From positions 1-43,575 of the forward strand of contig JANBQS010000055.1 in the NCBI GenBank assembly GCA_027577415.1: DNA of 43,575 nt, written 5' to 3'. Source of the DNA: Coemansia sp. RSA 922 (lineage: Eukaryota > Kickxellomycota > Kickxellomycetes > Kickxellales > Kickxellaceae). Numbering within the stretch: the stretch's first letter is position 1; each line of letters begins with the position of its first letter. The translations under genes and the position numbers were made by a program. The notes beneath the pieces were generated by a model that worked only from the letters and a program-made list of their open reading frames with translations, was not told the origin of the DNA and did not search any database. Shown here one piece after another: positions 1-8,787 of the stretch.

Positions 1-34
1 GGTGGAGAATATTTTAAAAAGTAGGCCATGTATA

Positions 35-289
35 ATGAATAAAACGTTGCGAGAACGACTTTGTAAGTCACTCTGTATATCTAGAGGCCAGTATACTAGA
101 CAGTTGGCAACTTCCGTGTTGTTGCTGGCACTGATTTGCCCGAGCTTTACTCATGCGGCTGTTGCGGAGAGCACTAACCAGAAAAAGTTTATAGAGGCGA
201 TCGAGTGGCAGCTAGCTATGCCCGAGTTTGAAGAGTATGCTCGTCGCCTGAGGCTTCAGTTTCATGGCAATCTTAAGAAAATAAAGTGA
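35..289 (+). CDS. small hypothetical protein with signal-like segment, possibly 5'-partial
   Basis: An open frame runs from the window edge to a TAA at 287-289. The first ATG is at 35 and would give 84 residues. A basic N-terminus (about residues 1-24) is followed by a hydrophobic stretch near residues 25-40 ending in small residues, which resembles a secretory signal or signal anchor. A short charged tail follows. The frame is open upstream of 35, so this may be the last exon of a longer gene outside the window. I recognise no family. It sits beside the tandem membrane-protein array and shares its AT-rich composition. Confidence 0.3.
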   Translation: MNKTLRERLCKSLCISRGQYTRQLATSVLLLALICPSFTHAAVAESTNQKKFIEAIEWQLAMPEFEEYARRLRLQFHGNLKKIK

Positions 290-530
290 CGTGTTTGTCT
301 ATATGTTGAATATTAAACAAAGTGTCACACATAACCAACTGAGTATGTAAAAAAATTGACAAGTCAATTGCTAGTGCTGGAAAAGGACTGACATCCTTAT
401 TGAATACTTTTGGTAAACAGGCGCACTAAAGTGTGAATATATTGTTGGGTCGTTTTTTTTTATAGATTCATTCAACATATAATTTAAACTATTGATTATA
501 AGAAGCATTGGATATCGCTACACAAAATGT
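290..530. other. AT-rich intergenic gap with no gene
   Basis: This is AT-rich sequence with a poly-T run near 451-460 and no supported gene. The last ~25 bases (from about 505) resemble the sequence 3' of the second membrane-protein copy (from about 2163), so the duplication includes some 3' flank. Confidence 0.5.
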
Positions 531-1331
531 CTACGCGAATGAACTGAATACATTGATGAGAGGTCTGTTGGGCTCGCGTCTGATTGCGGTTGGGATCATG
601 GCAATAATAAATAGCGGAGCGATGTTCAGCAGGTAGAACAGGACTTCGCTGTCTCTTGCGGGGCTGTCGAGGGGCAGGAATGTCCTGCTGGCCATGAATG
701 AAGCCCATAGAGTCAGCAACAGGTTTTGTATCATTGATACAGTCGTCGCATACCTTTGCGGCCTGTAAGCTGTGCAACGATATGCCAGCTCATAAATAAA
801 AGAAATAAAGGCCAAGACCAGGACACAAAACACAACAGTGCGAACAATGTAAATAGAGGGGTCAACGCCATTGGAGTTCACGTTGTCAAACATGACAACC
901 ACAGCTGCAATCATCGTGAGGGACGAAAAAAAATGGATTGGAGCAAATAATGTGGGCAAATTGACTTTAACCGTAGGAGCATATTTTCTCATTATCCTGA
1001 ATAAGGGCATCACTATTTCGCCACCCATGACTACCGCCGAATTGTAGTTAAAGAATAGCGAGGCCTTGTACATTGCCTTTTTATTACCTGGTTCAAGGTT
1101 CATGGCAGCGCGGAGAATCAAGGAAATTGCTAGGCATTCAAAACTGCCACTGACGAAACTATATTTTCCGTTTGATCTGCACATCCATACTACTCTCATT
1201 ACAAAGATGGTGAGCATTATTGTACCTATGATCCATCCTGCTATACTGTTTGGCATGTATGTTAGCCAGTCGGAGCTTGGTAGGCAGTCCTTGGACAGGC
1301 AGAAGATGCTGGAGGGTGGTAGGCTGGTCAT
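531..1331 (-). CDS. RTA1-like seven-transmembrane protein, array copy 1
   Basis: This 266-residue membrane protein is the first of four tandem paralogues. It has a short N-terminal segment with two conserved cysteines (CLSKDCLPSSDW), seven hydrophobic segments and a short C-terminal tail. After segment 2 comes LRAAMNLEPGN followed by MYKASLFFNYN, and before segment 7 RTFLPLDSPARDSE then FYLLNIAPLF. The layout recalls fungal RTA1-like (lipid-translocating exporter/resistance) proteins, which have an Arg after segment 2 and an acidic residue plus Tyr before segment 7. That assignment rests on pattern, not alignment. The start is an ATG shared in position and context by all copies. It is closest to copy 2 through the middle and at the C-terminus (RPLINVFSS). 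Substrate unknown. Confidence 0.8.
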   Translation of the reverse strand: MTSLPPSSIFCLSKDCLPSSDWLTYMPNSIAGWIIGTIMLTIFVMRVVWMCRSNGKYSFVSGSFECLAISLILRAAMNLEPGNKKAMYKASLFFNYNSAVVMGGEIVMPLFRIMRKYAPTVKVNLPTLFAPIHFFSSLTMIAAVVVMFDNVNSNGVDPSIYIVRTVVFCVLVLAFISFIYELAYRCTAYRPQRYATTVSMIQNLLLTLWASFMASRTFLPLDSPARDSEVLFYLLNIAPLFIIAMIPTAIRREPNRPLINVFSSFA

Positions 1332-2186
1332 GGCTCAGTGGTACTGGAATGTATAAAAAATGTGGTTAGAGTAATAGCCAAGAAGAAAAATAAGTAGGAA
1401 AGAAAGAAATGTGACGCACTTGTTTCATTTTTTTCTGCTATTGCTGCGGCTTCTTTCAAAGAATGCACCTTGTCTTTGCACTGAGCTTGGCTGCCAAGTC
1501 TCCCCTTCTAAGGGTTCTTCTCTTGTTGCTCTTTCTTCAAAAAAGACCAGGTAGTTGATTTGGTCAACGCACTTGTTGCTACAGCCAAATGTATTGTTCT
1601 GTTATTCTTTTTAACATAATTAGTAGTCACGTTAGAGTGGTAAGCCAATGTCATACCTATTGGCAGGTGTTACGCATATTTCAGAACTGTGTGACAGTTT
1701 ACACAACTGACCCAACAGCCCCCAAAGAGCACTGCCAACAAACAACCCCGAGCTACCAACAACCATCTCTGAGATTCCGGCTGTGAGCACTCTACCTTCT
1801 CCCGTGGCCAAGGAAGTGTGGCAAGAAAACCTCGCGCATAGCCGCACAACACGGTACTGCTGCCGCCTGGCTGGTGCTTCCTATGTACGGCCCTGGAAGA
1901 ATGCGGTCAAAAGGCTTTATAAACATCACCTTACTGTAGGTTGGACAAAGTTACATTTGTTCTCACTTTCATATGCTCAAATATACCTTAGTATTTTATT
2001 CTATTAGAAGCTCGCTCTACTCGCGCCTCATCACATATCTAATATATTGAAATGTTTAGCATTGTTTAACCTACTTTCAATAACTTTTTGATTGATTTAA
2101 ACGAACTTTTGATACGAAATATTCTAGTAAACGTAATTGAAATAATCATTAGCTTAACAAACCAAGGTCATCGTTACACAAAATGT
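1332..2186. promoter_or_regulatory. upstream region of copy 1 with array-conserved block
   Basis: About 1332-1555 is the upstream block shared by all four copies, including the palindrome at 1486-1498. Homology to the region upstream of copy 2 continues to about 1680 (compare 3210-3340), so copies 1 and 2 share a longer unit. The rest, to 2186, contains only short frames without start context or recognisable product. The 2090-2160 part, downstream of copy 2, resembles 3460-3545 downstream of copy 3. Confidence 0.55.
1486..1498. promoter_or_regulatory. conserved palindrome CTTGGCTGCCAAG upstream of copy 1
   Basis: This is a perfect 6-1-6 inverted repeat whose near edge lies 155 bp before the ATG of copy 1. 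The same palindrome occurs at equivalent positions upstream of the other three copies. A dimeric transcription factor site is a reasonable inference; no known regulator is assigned. Confidence 0.45.
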
Positions 2187-2990
2187 CTACACGGGTGAAC
2201 TGAATACATTGATGAAGGGCCTGATGGACTCACTTGTGATCACTATTGGGATCATGCCAATAATAAATAGGGGAGCAATGTTCAGCCAGTAGAACATGGA
2301 CTCGCTGTCTCTTGCGGGGTTGTCGAGGGGCAGGAATGTTCGGCTAGCCATAAACGAAGCCCATAGAGTCAGCAACAGGTTTTGCAGCATTACTGCAAAC
2401 GTCGCGTACTTGAATGGATTGTTAGCTTTGAAAATGAATGCCAGTGCATTAACAAAAGACATAAAAGCCAGTATCATGACGCAAAACACAACTGTGCGAA
2501 TGATATATACAGAGGGATCTATGCCATTAGAGTTCACAGTGTCAAACATGACAACCACAGCTGGTATCATCAAGATGGACAAAATAAAATGAATTGGAGC
2601 AATTATAGTACAGAACTTGGGCTTCCTCGCAGAATTTGCTTTTCTTTTCACAATTCTGATAAATGGTGTCACTAGCTCGCTGCCCATGACTATTGCCGAG
2701 TTGTAGTTGAAGAAAAGCGAGGCCTTGTACATTGCTTCTTTGTTGCCTGGCTCAAGGTTCATAGCGGCGCGGAGGAACAGGGAAATTGCTAGGCATTCAA
2801 AACTGCCACTAATGAAGAAAAAGGCGGCACGTGATTTCCATATCAATATGACTCTAATAAAGTACATGGCGAGGATTACTCCACCCATGGCCCATCCTGC
2901 TGCACTACTTGGCATGTGTGTTAGCCAGTCGGAGCTTGGTAGACAGTCCTTGGACATGCAATAAATACTGGCAGGCGTTAGGCTGGACAT
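2187..2990 (-). CDS. RTA1-like seven-transmembrane protein, array copy 2
   Basis: This 267-residue paralogue of copy 1 has the same N-terminal Cys pair (CMSKDCLPSSDWLTH), the same seven hydrophobic segments (roughly residues 29-50, 55-78, 86-107, 126-147, 158-184, 193-217 and 230-251) and a short tail ending FINVFSS. Its first ~42 residues and its segments 6-7 are nearly identical to copy 3. Its segments 2-3 (FECLAISL, FFNYNSAIVMG) instead match copy 1. It is probably a plasma- or endomembrane transporter or receptor-like protein by RTA1 resemblance. Transcription is likely from its own copy of the conserved upstream block at 2991-3210. Confidence 0.8.
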   Translation of the reverse strand: MSSLTPASIYCMSKDCLPSSDWLTHMPSSAAGWAMGGVILAMYFIRVILIWKSRAAFFFISGSFECLAISLFLRAAMNLEPGNKEAMYKASLFFNYNSAIVMGSELVTPFIRIVKRKANSARKPKFCTIIAPIHFILSILMIPAVVVMFDTVNSNGIDPSVYIIRTVVFCVMILAFMSFVNALAFIFKANNPFKYATFAVMLQNLLLTLWASFMASRTFLPLDNPARDSESMFYWLNIAPLFIIGMIPIVITSESIRPFINVFSSPV

Positions 2991-3559
2991 GGCTCAATTG
3001 AACTAGATTGCAGACAAGTGTGGTCAAAGTAATAGCCAAAAAGAAAATAAGTAGGAAAGAAAGAAATGCGACCCACTTTTGTTTCTCCCATGTCGGCTTC
3101 AGCTGCGGCTTCTTTCAAAGGATGCACCTTGTCTTTGACAGAGCTTGGCTGCCAAGTCTTCCCTTTTGAGAGCTCTTCTCCTCGTGTTGTTCTTTCCACA
3201 AAAGACCAGGTCGTTGATTTGATCAACGCACTTGTTGTTACAGCCAATTGTATTGTGTTGTTATTCTTTTTGACACAATTAGTAGCCACATTAGTGGTAA
3301 ACCAATGTCACGCCTATTGCTATGTCCAATTTATTGTCACATTTAGCATTATGTGTTACACCAAACTAGCTAGGATAACAGTGCTGGTATGCCTCTACAG
3401 CCCTTTACTATGTGCTGTACATGAATGACAATGTCCAAATTACATTCGATAAATTTTAATTTATTTAAACACACTTTTGATATGAAATCCTCTAGCAAGT
3501 CCAATTTAAACTATAATTTACTTTAACGATCCTAGTTATGCAGAAATTTTGTAAAGTAT
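2991..3559. promoter_or_regulatory. upstream region of copy 2 and 3' flank of copy 3
   Basis: About 2991-3210 is the array-conserved upstream block. It continues with copy-1-like sequence to about 3340. The remainder is AT-rich and holds no supported gene. The stretch near 3460-3545 is similar to 2090-2160, so 3' flanks are also duplicated. Confidence 0.5.
3144..3156. promoter_or_regulatory. conserved palindrome CTTGGCTGCCAAG upstream of copy 2
   Basis: This is the same perfect 13-base inverted repeat as upstream of copy 1, with its near edge 154 bp before the ATG of copy 2. Confidence 0.45.
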
Positions 3560-4357
3560 CTAAGCAGCTACTTGTGAGCTATTGTCAGGCTCCATTGGAG
3601 TACAGCTTGGAATAATTCCAATAATAAATAGTGGAGCAATGTTCAGCCAGTAGAACATGGACTCGCTGTCTCTTGCGGGGTTGTCGAGGGGCAGGAATGT
3701 TCGGCTAGCCATAAACGAAGCCCATAGAGTCAGCAACAGGTTTTGCAGCATTATTGCAAACGTCGCGTACGTGTGCGGATTGTTAGCTTTGAACATGAAT
3801 GCCAGTGCATTAATAAAAGACACAAAAGCCAGTATCATGACGCAAAACACAACAGTGCGAATGATGTACACAGAGGGGTCTACGCTATTGGAGTTTGCGG
3901 TGTTAAACATGATAACCACTGCTGGTATCATTAAGATGGACAAAAGACAATGAATTGTAGACATGTTTATGCTCAAATTGCATGTGCACGACCTATAAGT
4001 CCTTCTCTTTTGCCTTATAATCTTGAATATAGGTATGACTAGCTCGGCCCCAAGGGATATCGCCGTGTAGTAGTTAAAGAATAGCGAGGCCTTGTACATT
4101 GCCACTTTATTACCTCGTTCGAGGTTCATAGCTGCACGCAAAAACAAAGACACCACCAGGAGGCCAAGGTGGTTAATGAGGAAGCTTACTTTCATGCTCG
4201 AGGATGTTGTCCATGAAATTCTTATAATGGACATGGCCAGGATTACTCCACCCATGGCCCATCCTGCTGCACTACTTGGCATGTGTGTTAGCCAGTCGGA
4301 GCTTGGTAGGCAGTCCTTGGACATGCAGTAGATGCTGGCAGGCGTTAGACTGGACAT
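3560..4357 (-). CDS. RTA1-like seven-transmembrane protein, array copy 3 (mosaic)
   Basis: This 265-residue paralogue starts at an ATG in the same context as the others. Residues 1-42 match copy 2 without change, as does the segment 6-7 block from LLLTLWASFMASR to FYWLNIAPLF. Between them, segments 1-3 (including FFNYYTAISLGA) and the FNTANSNSVDPS loop match copy 4 instead. The C-terminal tail (SCTPMEPDNSSQVAA) is unique. The pattern suggests gene conversion or unequal crossing-over within the array. Topology and probable function are as for the other copies; the Cys pair and the SLFLRAAMNL motif are intact. Confidence 0.8.
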   Translation of the reverse strand: MSSLTPASIYCMSKDCLPSSDWLTHMPSSAAGWAMGGVILAMSIIRISWTTSSSMKVSFLINHLGLLVVSLFLRAAMNLERGNKVAMYKASLFFNYYTAISLGAELVIPIFKIIRQKRRTYRSCTCNLSINMSTIHCLLSILMIPAVVIMFNTANSNSVDPSVYIIRTVVFCVMILAFVSFINALAFMFKANNPHTYATFAIMLQNLLLTLWASFMASRTFLPLDNPARDSESMFYWLNIAPLFIIGIIPSCTPMEPDNSSQVAA

Positions 4358-4511
4358 GGCTCAATTGAACTAGATTGCAGACAAGTGTGGTCAAAGTAGT
4401 AGCCAAGAATAAAATAAGTAGAAAAAAAAAGAAATGCGACCCACTTTTGTTTCTCCCATGTCTGCTTTTGCTGCGGCTTATTTCAAAGAATGCACCTTGT
4501 CTTTTACTGGG

Positions 4512-4524
4512 CTTGGCTGCCAAG
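4512..4524. promoter_or_regulatory. conserved palindrome CTTGGCTGCCAAG upstream of copy 3
   Basis: This is the same perfect 13-base inverted repeat, with its near edge 155 bp before the ATG of copy 3. Confidence 0.45.
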
Positions 4525-5218
4525 TCTTCCCTTTTGAGAGCTCTTCTCCTCATGTTGCTCTTTCCACAAAAGACCTGGCCATGGGTTTAAATAATCCACA
4601 AGTTTATACCTCCTATGTCACTCAGATTAATCTGGGGCAATGTACCACCAGATCAGAATCAGCGACTTGGTTTAAACTATGTAATTCACTCAATTAATGC
4701 CATATACACCGACCGCTCATTCAAGAATAGGGCTTGATCGCCTTATTTTTACCAATTCCTCATCTGCTCCAGTATCTCTATCCCAATTGATAGCATCGGC
4801 TTAACACAACTACCGTACTGCTACTATGGACGATTCTTGAACTGCGATAGCCACGTGTGATGCTTGCTTCGAGGCTGCCAAACTTCTCTCCCTTGCACAC
4901 ATGGGCCCTTGGTGCCTCTTTTCCCGCTGAGTAGCAGCAAAGCAGAAAGACTTTTTTTGGTGACGTCGCCTTTTACTTTAAATGTGTAAATTTAGCCCTT
5001 TCCTATATCCGGTTTTTTTTTTGCAAAAAAGGTTGCAAAGATTTGAATGCAAATGAGTGAAGCTCACCTTTGTTGGCTTTCTTCTGGCTTTGAACAAACA
5101 GATTTGGTCACATTGGCAGTCTTTGCTCCCTTTCTGCTGATTTTTGCATTAGAAAGTTGGACGACTGGAATGCAAAATGTTGCATCAAATCGGCTTGGTT
5201 TGCTGGCATGGCACACAA

Positions 5219-5227
5219 TATATAAAG
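5219..5227 (+). promoter_or_regulatory. TATA box (TATATAAAG)
   Basis: This is a consensus TATA element about 115 bp before the ATG at 5342, followed by a pyrimidine-rich stretch (5250-5285) suitable for initiation. It supports the small downstream frame as a transcribed gene and argues against upstream start codons that precede the element. Confidence 0.5.
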
Positions 5228-5341
5228 AGCACAGGGTGCCATCTACTCGTTTCCATTTTTCTCTACTCACTACATTTTCTTCCACATCTTCAGCATATAC
5301 TCACTCACAGAACACGCACACAAACTTGGAAGCTATTTGAA

Positions 5342-5716
5342 ATGACTGTTAATATTACCCAAAACAATGTTACCTGCACTGCTGAGCACAGCAGTAAATC
5401 TAACGTAGTCTGGTCGATTGTTGCATTTATCGAGGATAAGATTGGAAAAGTCGACGTTCCAGTTGAGAATGGCCCAGTTGACGACAACACAGCCAGTAAT
5501 GGCTCAGTTTATCTAGTGTTGGAGAACCTATTTGATAATATTGAATACGTCTATCGACTAGGCAATTACATAGTCTCTATTACTGCATATGAGCTAGGAG
5601 GGACCAATAGATACAGAATGACTATCAACATATCTTTTGAGGACTCTGGGCGCCCCAATCTCAGCTCGCCAATTACTTTTGAAGATTTTGATTTGATATA
5701 CACAAATCTGTTGTGA
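5342..5716 (+). CDS. hypothetical small protein (124 aa) within the array
   Basis: This is a single-exon frame of 124 residues ending in TGA at 5714-5716. The ATG at 5342 is chosen because it is the first one after the TATA box at 5219. The protein is acidic and rich in beta-forming residues, with several N-x-T/S sequons (for example NITQNN and NISFED). There is no signal peptide or membrane segment, and I recognise no family. Alternating hydrophobic and polar residues suggest a beta-sandwich, which is a guess. It lies on the opposite strand to the four paralogous membrane-protein genes, between copies 3 and 4, so it could be a lineage-specific gene carried inside the array. Confidence 0.5.
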   Translation: MTVNITQNNVTCTAEHSSKSNVVWSIVAFIEDKIGKVDVPVENGPVDDNTASNGSVYLVLENLFDNIEYVYRLGNYIVSITAYELGGTNRYRMTINISFEDSGRPNLSSPITFEDFDLIYTNLL

Positions 5717-6149
5717 AGATAATTTATGCATATCCCAATGAGTATACTGACAATGGCCAGACACTGTTTACGATCGAGTAAATGCAATAGCTTGCAAACA
5801 TTGGCATTCAGCGTAAGTGAAAGCTATAGTTACTCCTTTGGTAGTTTTTAAAATGATCGTATTATAACACACAATACACATTTTTTATATATATCTTACA
5901 TGTCTCTATGTTAAGCCAATTTCTTCAAGTAAATTAATTCAAGCTCATTGGATGTTCATCACTTTCACTGAGGAACCAATGGCTCTTTAACAAACATTTT
6001 GGCAATGAATATAAAATTCCTTGCGAGTCATTAATAGAAAGTATTTAGTAAAAAATATTATAAAATATAGTTTACTAGCTAAACTACTTTCCAATATCTT
6101 GTTGCGCTGTCGCGCGCACATGCATTTATTCACCTAGAGTTGCTCCTAA
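5717..6149. other. AT-rich intergenic gap, no gene seen
   Basis: This is AT-rich sequence between the convergent ends of the 124-aa gene and membrane-protein copy 4. It contains poly-T/TATATA runs near 5881-5895 and several AATAAA-like motifs that could serve 3' end formation. No coding potential was recognised. Confidence 0.5.
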
Positions 6150-7010
6150 TCAGACTCCTCCATATCTGCTGGTATTCTCTCGTAACCTCGGGGAGCAGGC
6201 CGATATCGACGCTTCAAACGAAAAGGCATTTCCGACAGTCTCAGTTGGTACGCACCTAGGAATAATTCCAATGATAAATAGCGGAGCAATGTTTAATAAG
6301 TAGAACATGGACTCGCTGTCTCTTGCGGGGCTATCGAGGGGCAAGAATGTCCTGTTGGCCATAAATAATGTCCACAGAATAAGCAACGCATTTTGCAGCA
6401 TTGATACAGTCATCGTGTACTTGAGCGGATAATCAGCATTGCAAAGAGATACCAGCGCATAAATAAACGTGATAAAGGCCAGTATCATGACGCAAAACAT
6501 AACAGTGCGAATAATGTAAACAGAGGGGTCTACGCTATTGGAGTTTGCAGTGTTAAACATGACAACCACGGCTGGTATCATCAATATAACCAAGAGAACG
6601 TGAATTAAAACGGTCGAAAAGCTTATGTTCAACTTGAATGTACGTCTCCTATACCTCCCTATACCATTCCATTTAAAGCTGTACAAAGATTTAACTAGAC
6701 GGGCGCCAAGGGATATCGCCGTGTAGTAGTTGAAGAAAAGCGAGGCCTTGTAAATTGCCACTTGATTGCCTATACCAAGGTTCAGGGCGGCACGCAAAAA
6801 CAGAGACAATGCCAGGAAGCCAAGGTTGCTCATGAGGTAGGTTACTTTATGAGTTGAAACTGTACAAGTGGTTTTTGTAATGGACATGACTAATAACATT
6901 GCACCCACGATGCACCCAGCAGCGCCACTTGGCATGTGTGTTAGCCAGTCAGAGCTTGGTAGGCAGTCCTTGGACATGCAGTAGATGCCGGAAGGCGTTA
7001 GACTGGTCAT
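6150..7010 (-). CDS. RTA1-like seven-transmembrane protein, array copy 4
   Basis: This is the most divergent and longest copy (286 residues). It keeps the CMSKDCLPSSDWLTH N-terminus, seven hydrophobic segments, FFNYYTAISLGA after segment 2, FNTANSNSVDPSVYIIRT before segment 5, and RTFLPLDSPARDSE with FYLLNIAPLF at segment 7. After segment 7 it has a tail about 20 residues longer than the other copies (ending SRYGGV), rich in Ser and Arg. The loop between segments 3 and 4 is basic (RYRRRTFK), which would place it on the cytosolic side by the positive-inside rule. This copy is separated from copy 3 by the 124-aa gene. Confidence 0.8.
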   Translation of the reverse strand: MTSLTPSGIYCMSKDCLPSSDWLTHMPSGAAGCIVGAMLLVMSITKTTCTVSTHKVTYLMSNLGFLALSLFLRAALNLGIGNQVAIYKASLFFNYYTAISLGARLVKSLYSFKWNGIGRYRRRTFKLNISFSTVLIHVLLVILMIPAVVVMFNTANSNSVDPSVYIIRTVMFCVMILAFITFIYALVSLCNADYPLKYTMTVSMLQNALLILWTLFMANRTFLPLDSPARDSESMFYLLNIAPLFIIGIIPRCVPTETVGNAFSFEASISACSPRLRENTSRYGGV

Positions 7011-7475
7011 GGCTTAATTGTACTAGAATGCAGACAATTGTAGTTAAAGTAATAGCCAAAAAGAAAAATAAGTAGGGAAGAAAGAAATGTGACGCACTTT
7101 TGTTTCCCCCATTTCTGCTATTGCTGCGGCTTCTTTCAAAGAATGCACCTTGTCTTTGTCTGAACTTGGCAGCCAAGTCTTTCCCTTCAAAGGGTTTTTC
7201 TTTTGTTGCTCTTTCTTCAAAAAGACAAAGTGGTGGATTAAATCAATCCACATGCACATTCAACTACCCACGTGTGGAATTTGTCTCTTGGATACATGTC
7301 AATGGGGGGAGGGCACGAGACCATTGCTACGTCAACAATGCCGAAAGAGATAAATGGGCATCATTCTCACCAACGTACTGTTATTTTTTCTGTCCTACAC
7401 ATTCTTTTCGACCTCTTCTCTTATATCCACCAACCAATATTTTTTTTTACAGCTATTTAGTTGAACCTTACAAAT
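7011..7475. promoter_or_regulatory. divergent promoter of copy 4 and the phosphoesterase
   Basis: About 7011-7231 is the array-conserved upstream block reading leftward, including its palindrome. The part nearest 7476 is T-rich (7375-7450) and would serve the rightward metallophosphoesterase gene. A TTTTACAG at 7445-7452 could be a 3' splice site of a 5'-UTR intron, but no matching donor is evident. Confidence 0.4.
7165..7177. promoter_or_regulatory. conserved palindrome CTTGGCAGCCAAG upstream of copy 4
   Basis: This is the same 6-1-6 inverted repeat as in the other three copies, with only the central base changed (A for T), so both half-sites are retained. Its near edge lies 155 bp before the ATG of copy 4. 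Confidence 0.45.
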
Positions 7476-8711
7476 ATGCTCTCAACGCTTTTTGACTGGA
7501 TGAACTATTGGGGCATACTCTCGCGCGGGTTCCAGAAGCTCCCCATGGTATTTGAGCATGACCAAGAGCACTACTACGTAGTTTGGGAGACGAGTTTCTC
7601 CGTAAGCGAGTTCTCGTTAGAGTGGTGGACCGACGCCATACCTATCAGCAAACAGGTCGGGAGGCACAACATTGTTAAAGCGCAGTACAAGATGATTGAC
7701 GAGTCTCACCACCGCTACTCTGCCATTATTGGACCCGTAGGCCACACCACAAAGGTACACTACAAGTGCACAAGTAAAAGCGCATGGACAAACGAATACA
7801 CAATACCACGTCGTAGCGAAACCGAGCTGACCCGAATCCTAGTTATTTCCGACAATCAGAATGGCCCCACAGAGTTCCGACAGGTCCTGACAGGCATTCA
7901 GAATCACTATGGCAAAGGTAACGCACCTGATGCCATTTTGCACGTGGGCGATAGCGTACAGTATGCAGACAGGTTGGAAGATTGGCAGAACCAGTTGTTC
8001 TCGCCTCTGGAGGACGCTGGTGGCTATCAACACAGATCGCCGATAGTGTGGGTTCCAGGTAACCACGATCACGACAAGGCTCGTACTCCCGATAACAGCA
8101 ATATATACGCTGACATGTACCACGGAATCCTGACAACCGAGGGCCTGGATGCTCCAGAAGTATTAAACGGCACGTACCACCGTTTCTACCACACAGCGTC
8201 GCTAGGAACTGCCCGCATTATCGTACTCGACGCAGAGTGTCCATCCGCCGAGCAAAGCGAATTCCTAGAGCGCGAGTTGCAGTCCGAGGCATTCCAGTCC
8301 GCCAAGTTCCGCATAGTAACAATGCATATCGCGCCATATATTGAGTTCTGGGATCCGTATACGTGGAACGAAAAGGGCGAGAAGCATTGGGGCGAGCATG
8401 TCCGCCTGGAGTATGATCCGCTTTTCCGCCGCCACAACGTAGACCTGGTAATATCAGGCCACCAGCACAATTACCAGAGAGGTACGGTGCAGAGAGACCC
8501 GCAGTCGACAGACAGCGGATCTATTACCTACACCATTGTCGGTGGTGCAGGTGGCGGGCTGGATCTAGTGCGTGTAGAGAACTGGAATATGTACAACGTG
8601 ACGTATCTAGATCACCATTTTGTGTCGCTAGAAGTCGAGAATCGAGAGCTGCGTTGGACTGCAAAGAACAGAGCTGGCGATATCATTGACCAATTCAGCA
8701 TTGTTCGCTAA
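7476..8711 (+). CDS. calcineurin-like metallophosphoesterase, purple-acid-phosphatase type
   Basis: This 411-residue single-exon protein starts at the ATG at 7476 (A at -3). An N-terminal region of about 115 residues looks like the beta-sandwich that precedes purple acid phosphatase domains. The dinuclear-metal motifs follow in order: ISDNQ (D126), GDSVQYAD (D159), GNHDHD (N196, H197), MHIAP (H284) and GHQHNYQR (H329, H331). These support hydrolysis of phosphomonoesters or related phosphates. No secretory signal is visible at this start, unlike most fungal secreted acid phosphatases, so either the protein is intracellular or a signal exon was missed. Its 3' end faces the URB2 gene only about 76 bp away, across a run of ten cytosines (8716-8725). 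Confidence 0.85.
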   Translation: MLSTLFDWMNYWGILSRGFQKLPMVFEHDQEHYYVVWETSFSVSEFSLEWWTDAIPISKQVGRHNIVKAQYKMIDESHHRYSAIIGPVGHTTKVHYKCTSKSAWTNEYTIPRRSETELTRILVISDNQNGPTEFRQVLTGIQNHYGKGNAPDAILHVGDSVQYADRLEDWQNQLFSPLEDAGGYQHRSPIVWVPGNHDHDKARTPDNSNIYADMYHGILTTEGLDAPEVLNGTYHRFYHTASLGTARIIVLDAECPSAEQSEFLERELQSEAFQSAKFRIVTMHIAPYIEFWDPYTWNEKGEKHWGEHVRLEYDPLFRRHNVDLVISGHQHNYQRGTVQRDPQSTDSGSITYTIVGGAGGGLDLVRVENWNMYNVTYLDHHFVSLEVENRELRWTAKNRAGDIIDQFSIVR

Positions 8712-8787
8712 ACCTCCCCCCCCCCAAAAGAAGAAGTATTCACTTTTAGTAAATATTTTTGAATTATTGAAAATGTCATGGTCATAT

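Larger units (their letters stand above)
4358..5341. promoter_or_regulatory. upstream region of copy 3, then promoter of the small gene at 5342
   Basis: About 4358-4580 is the array-conserved block. From about 4600 to 5215 I see no gene; there is a TGACGTC-type element near 4961 and poly-T and poly-A runs near 5010-5035. The end of the stretch carries a TATA box for the gene at 5342. Confidence 0.45.

Noticed and set aside
1783..2007. 74-codon plus-strand frame between array copies 1 and 2
   Set aside because: It is not conserved in the homologous gap near copy 2-3, lacks start context and is probably chance.
4272..4553. minus-strand frame overlapping the start of array copy 3 from the conserved upstream block
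   Set aside because: Equivalent frames in other copies are shifted by indels, so the block is conserved as DNA rather than as a peptide; treated as promoter/leader.
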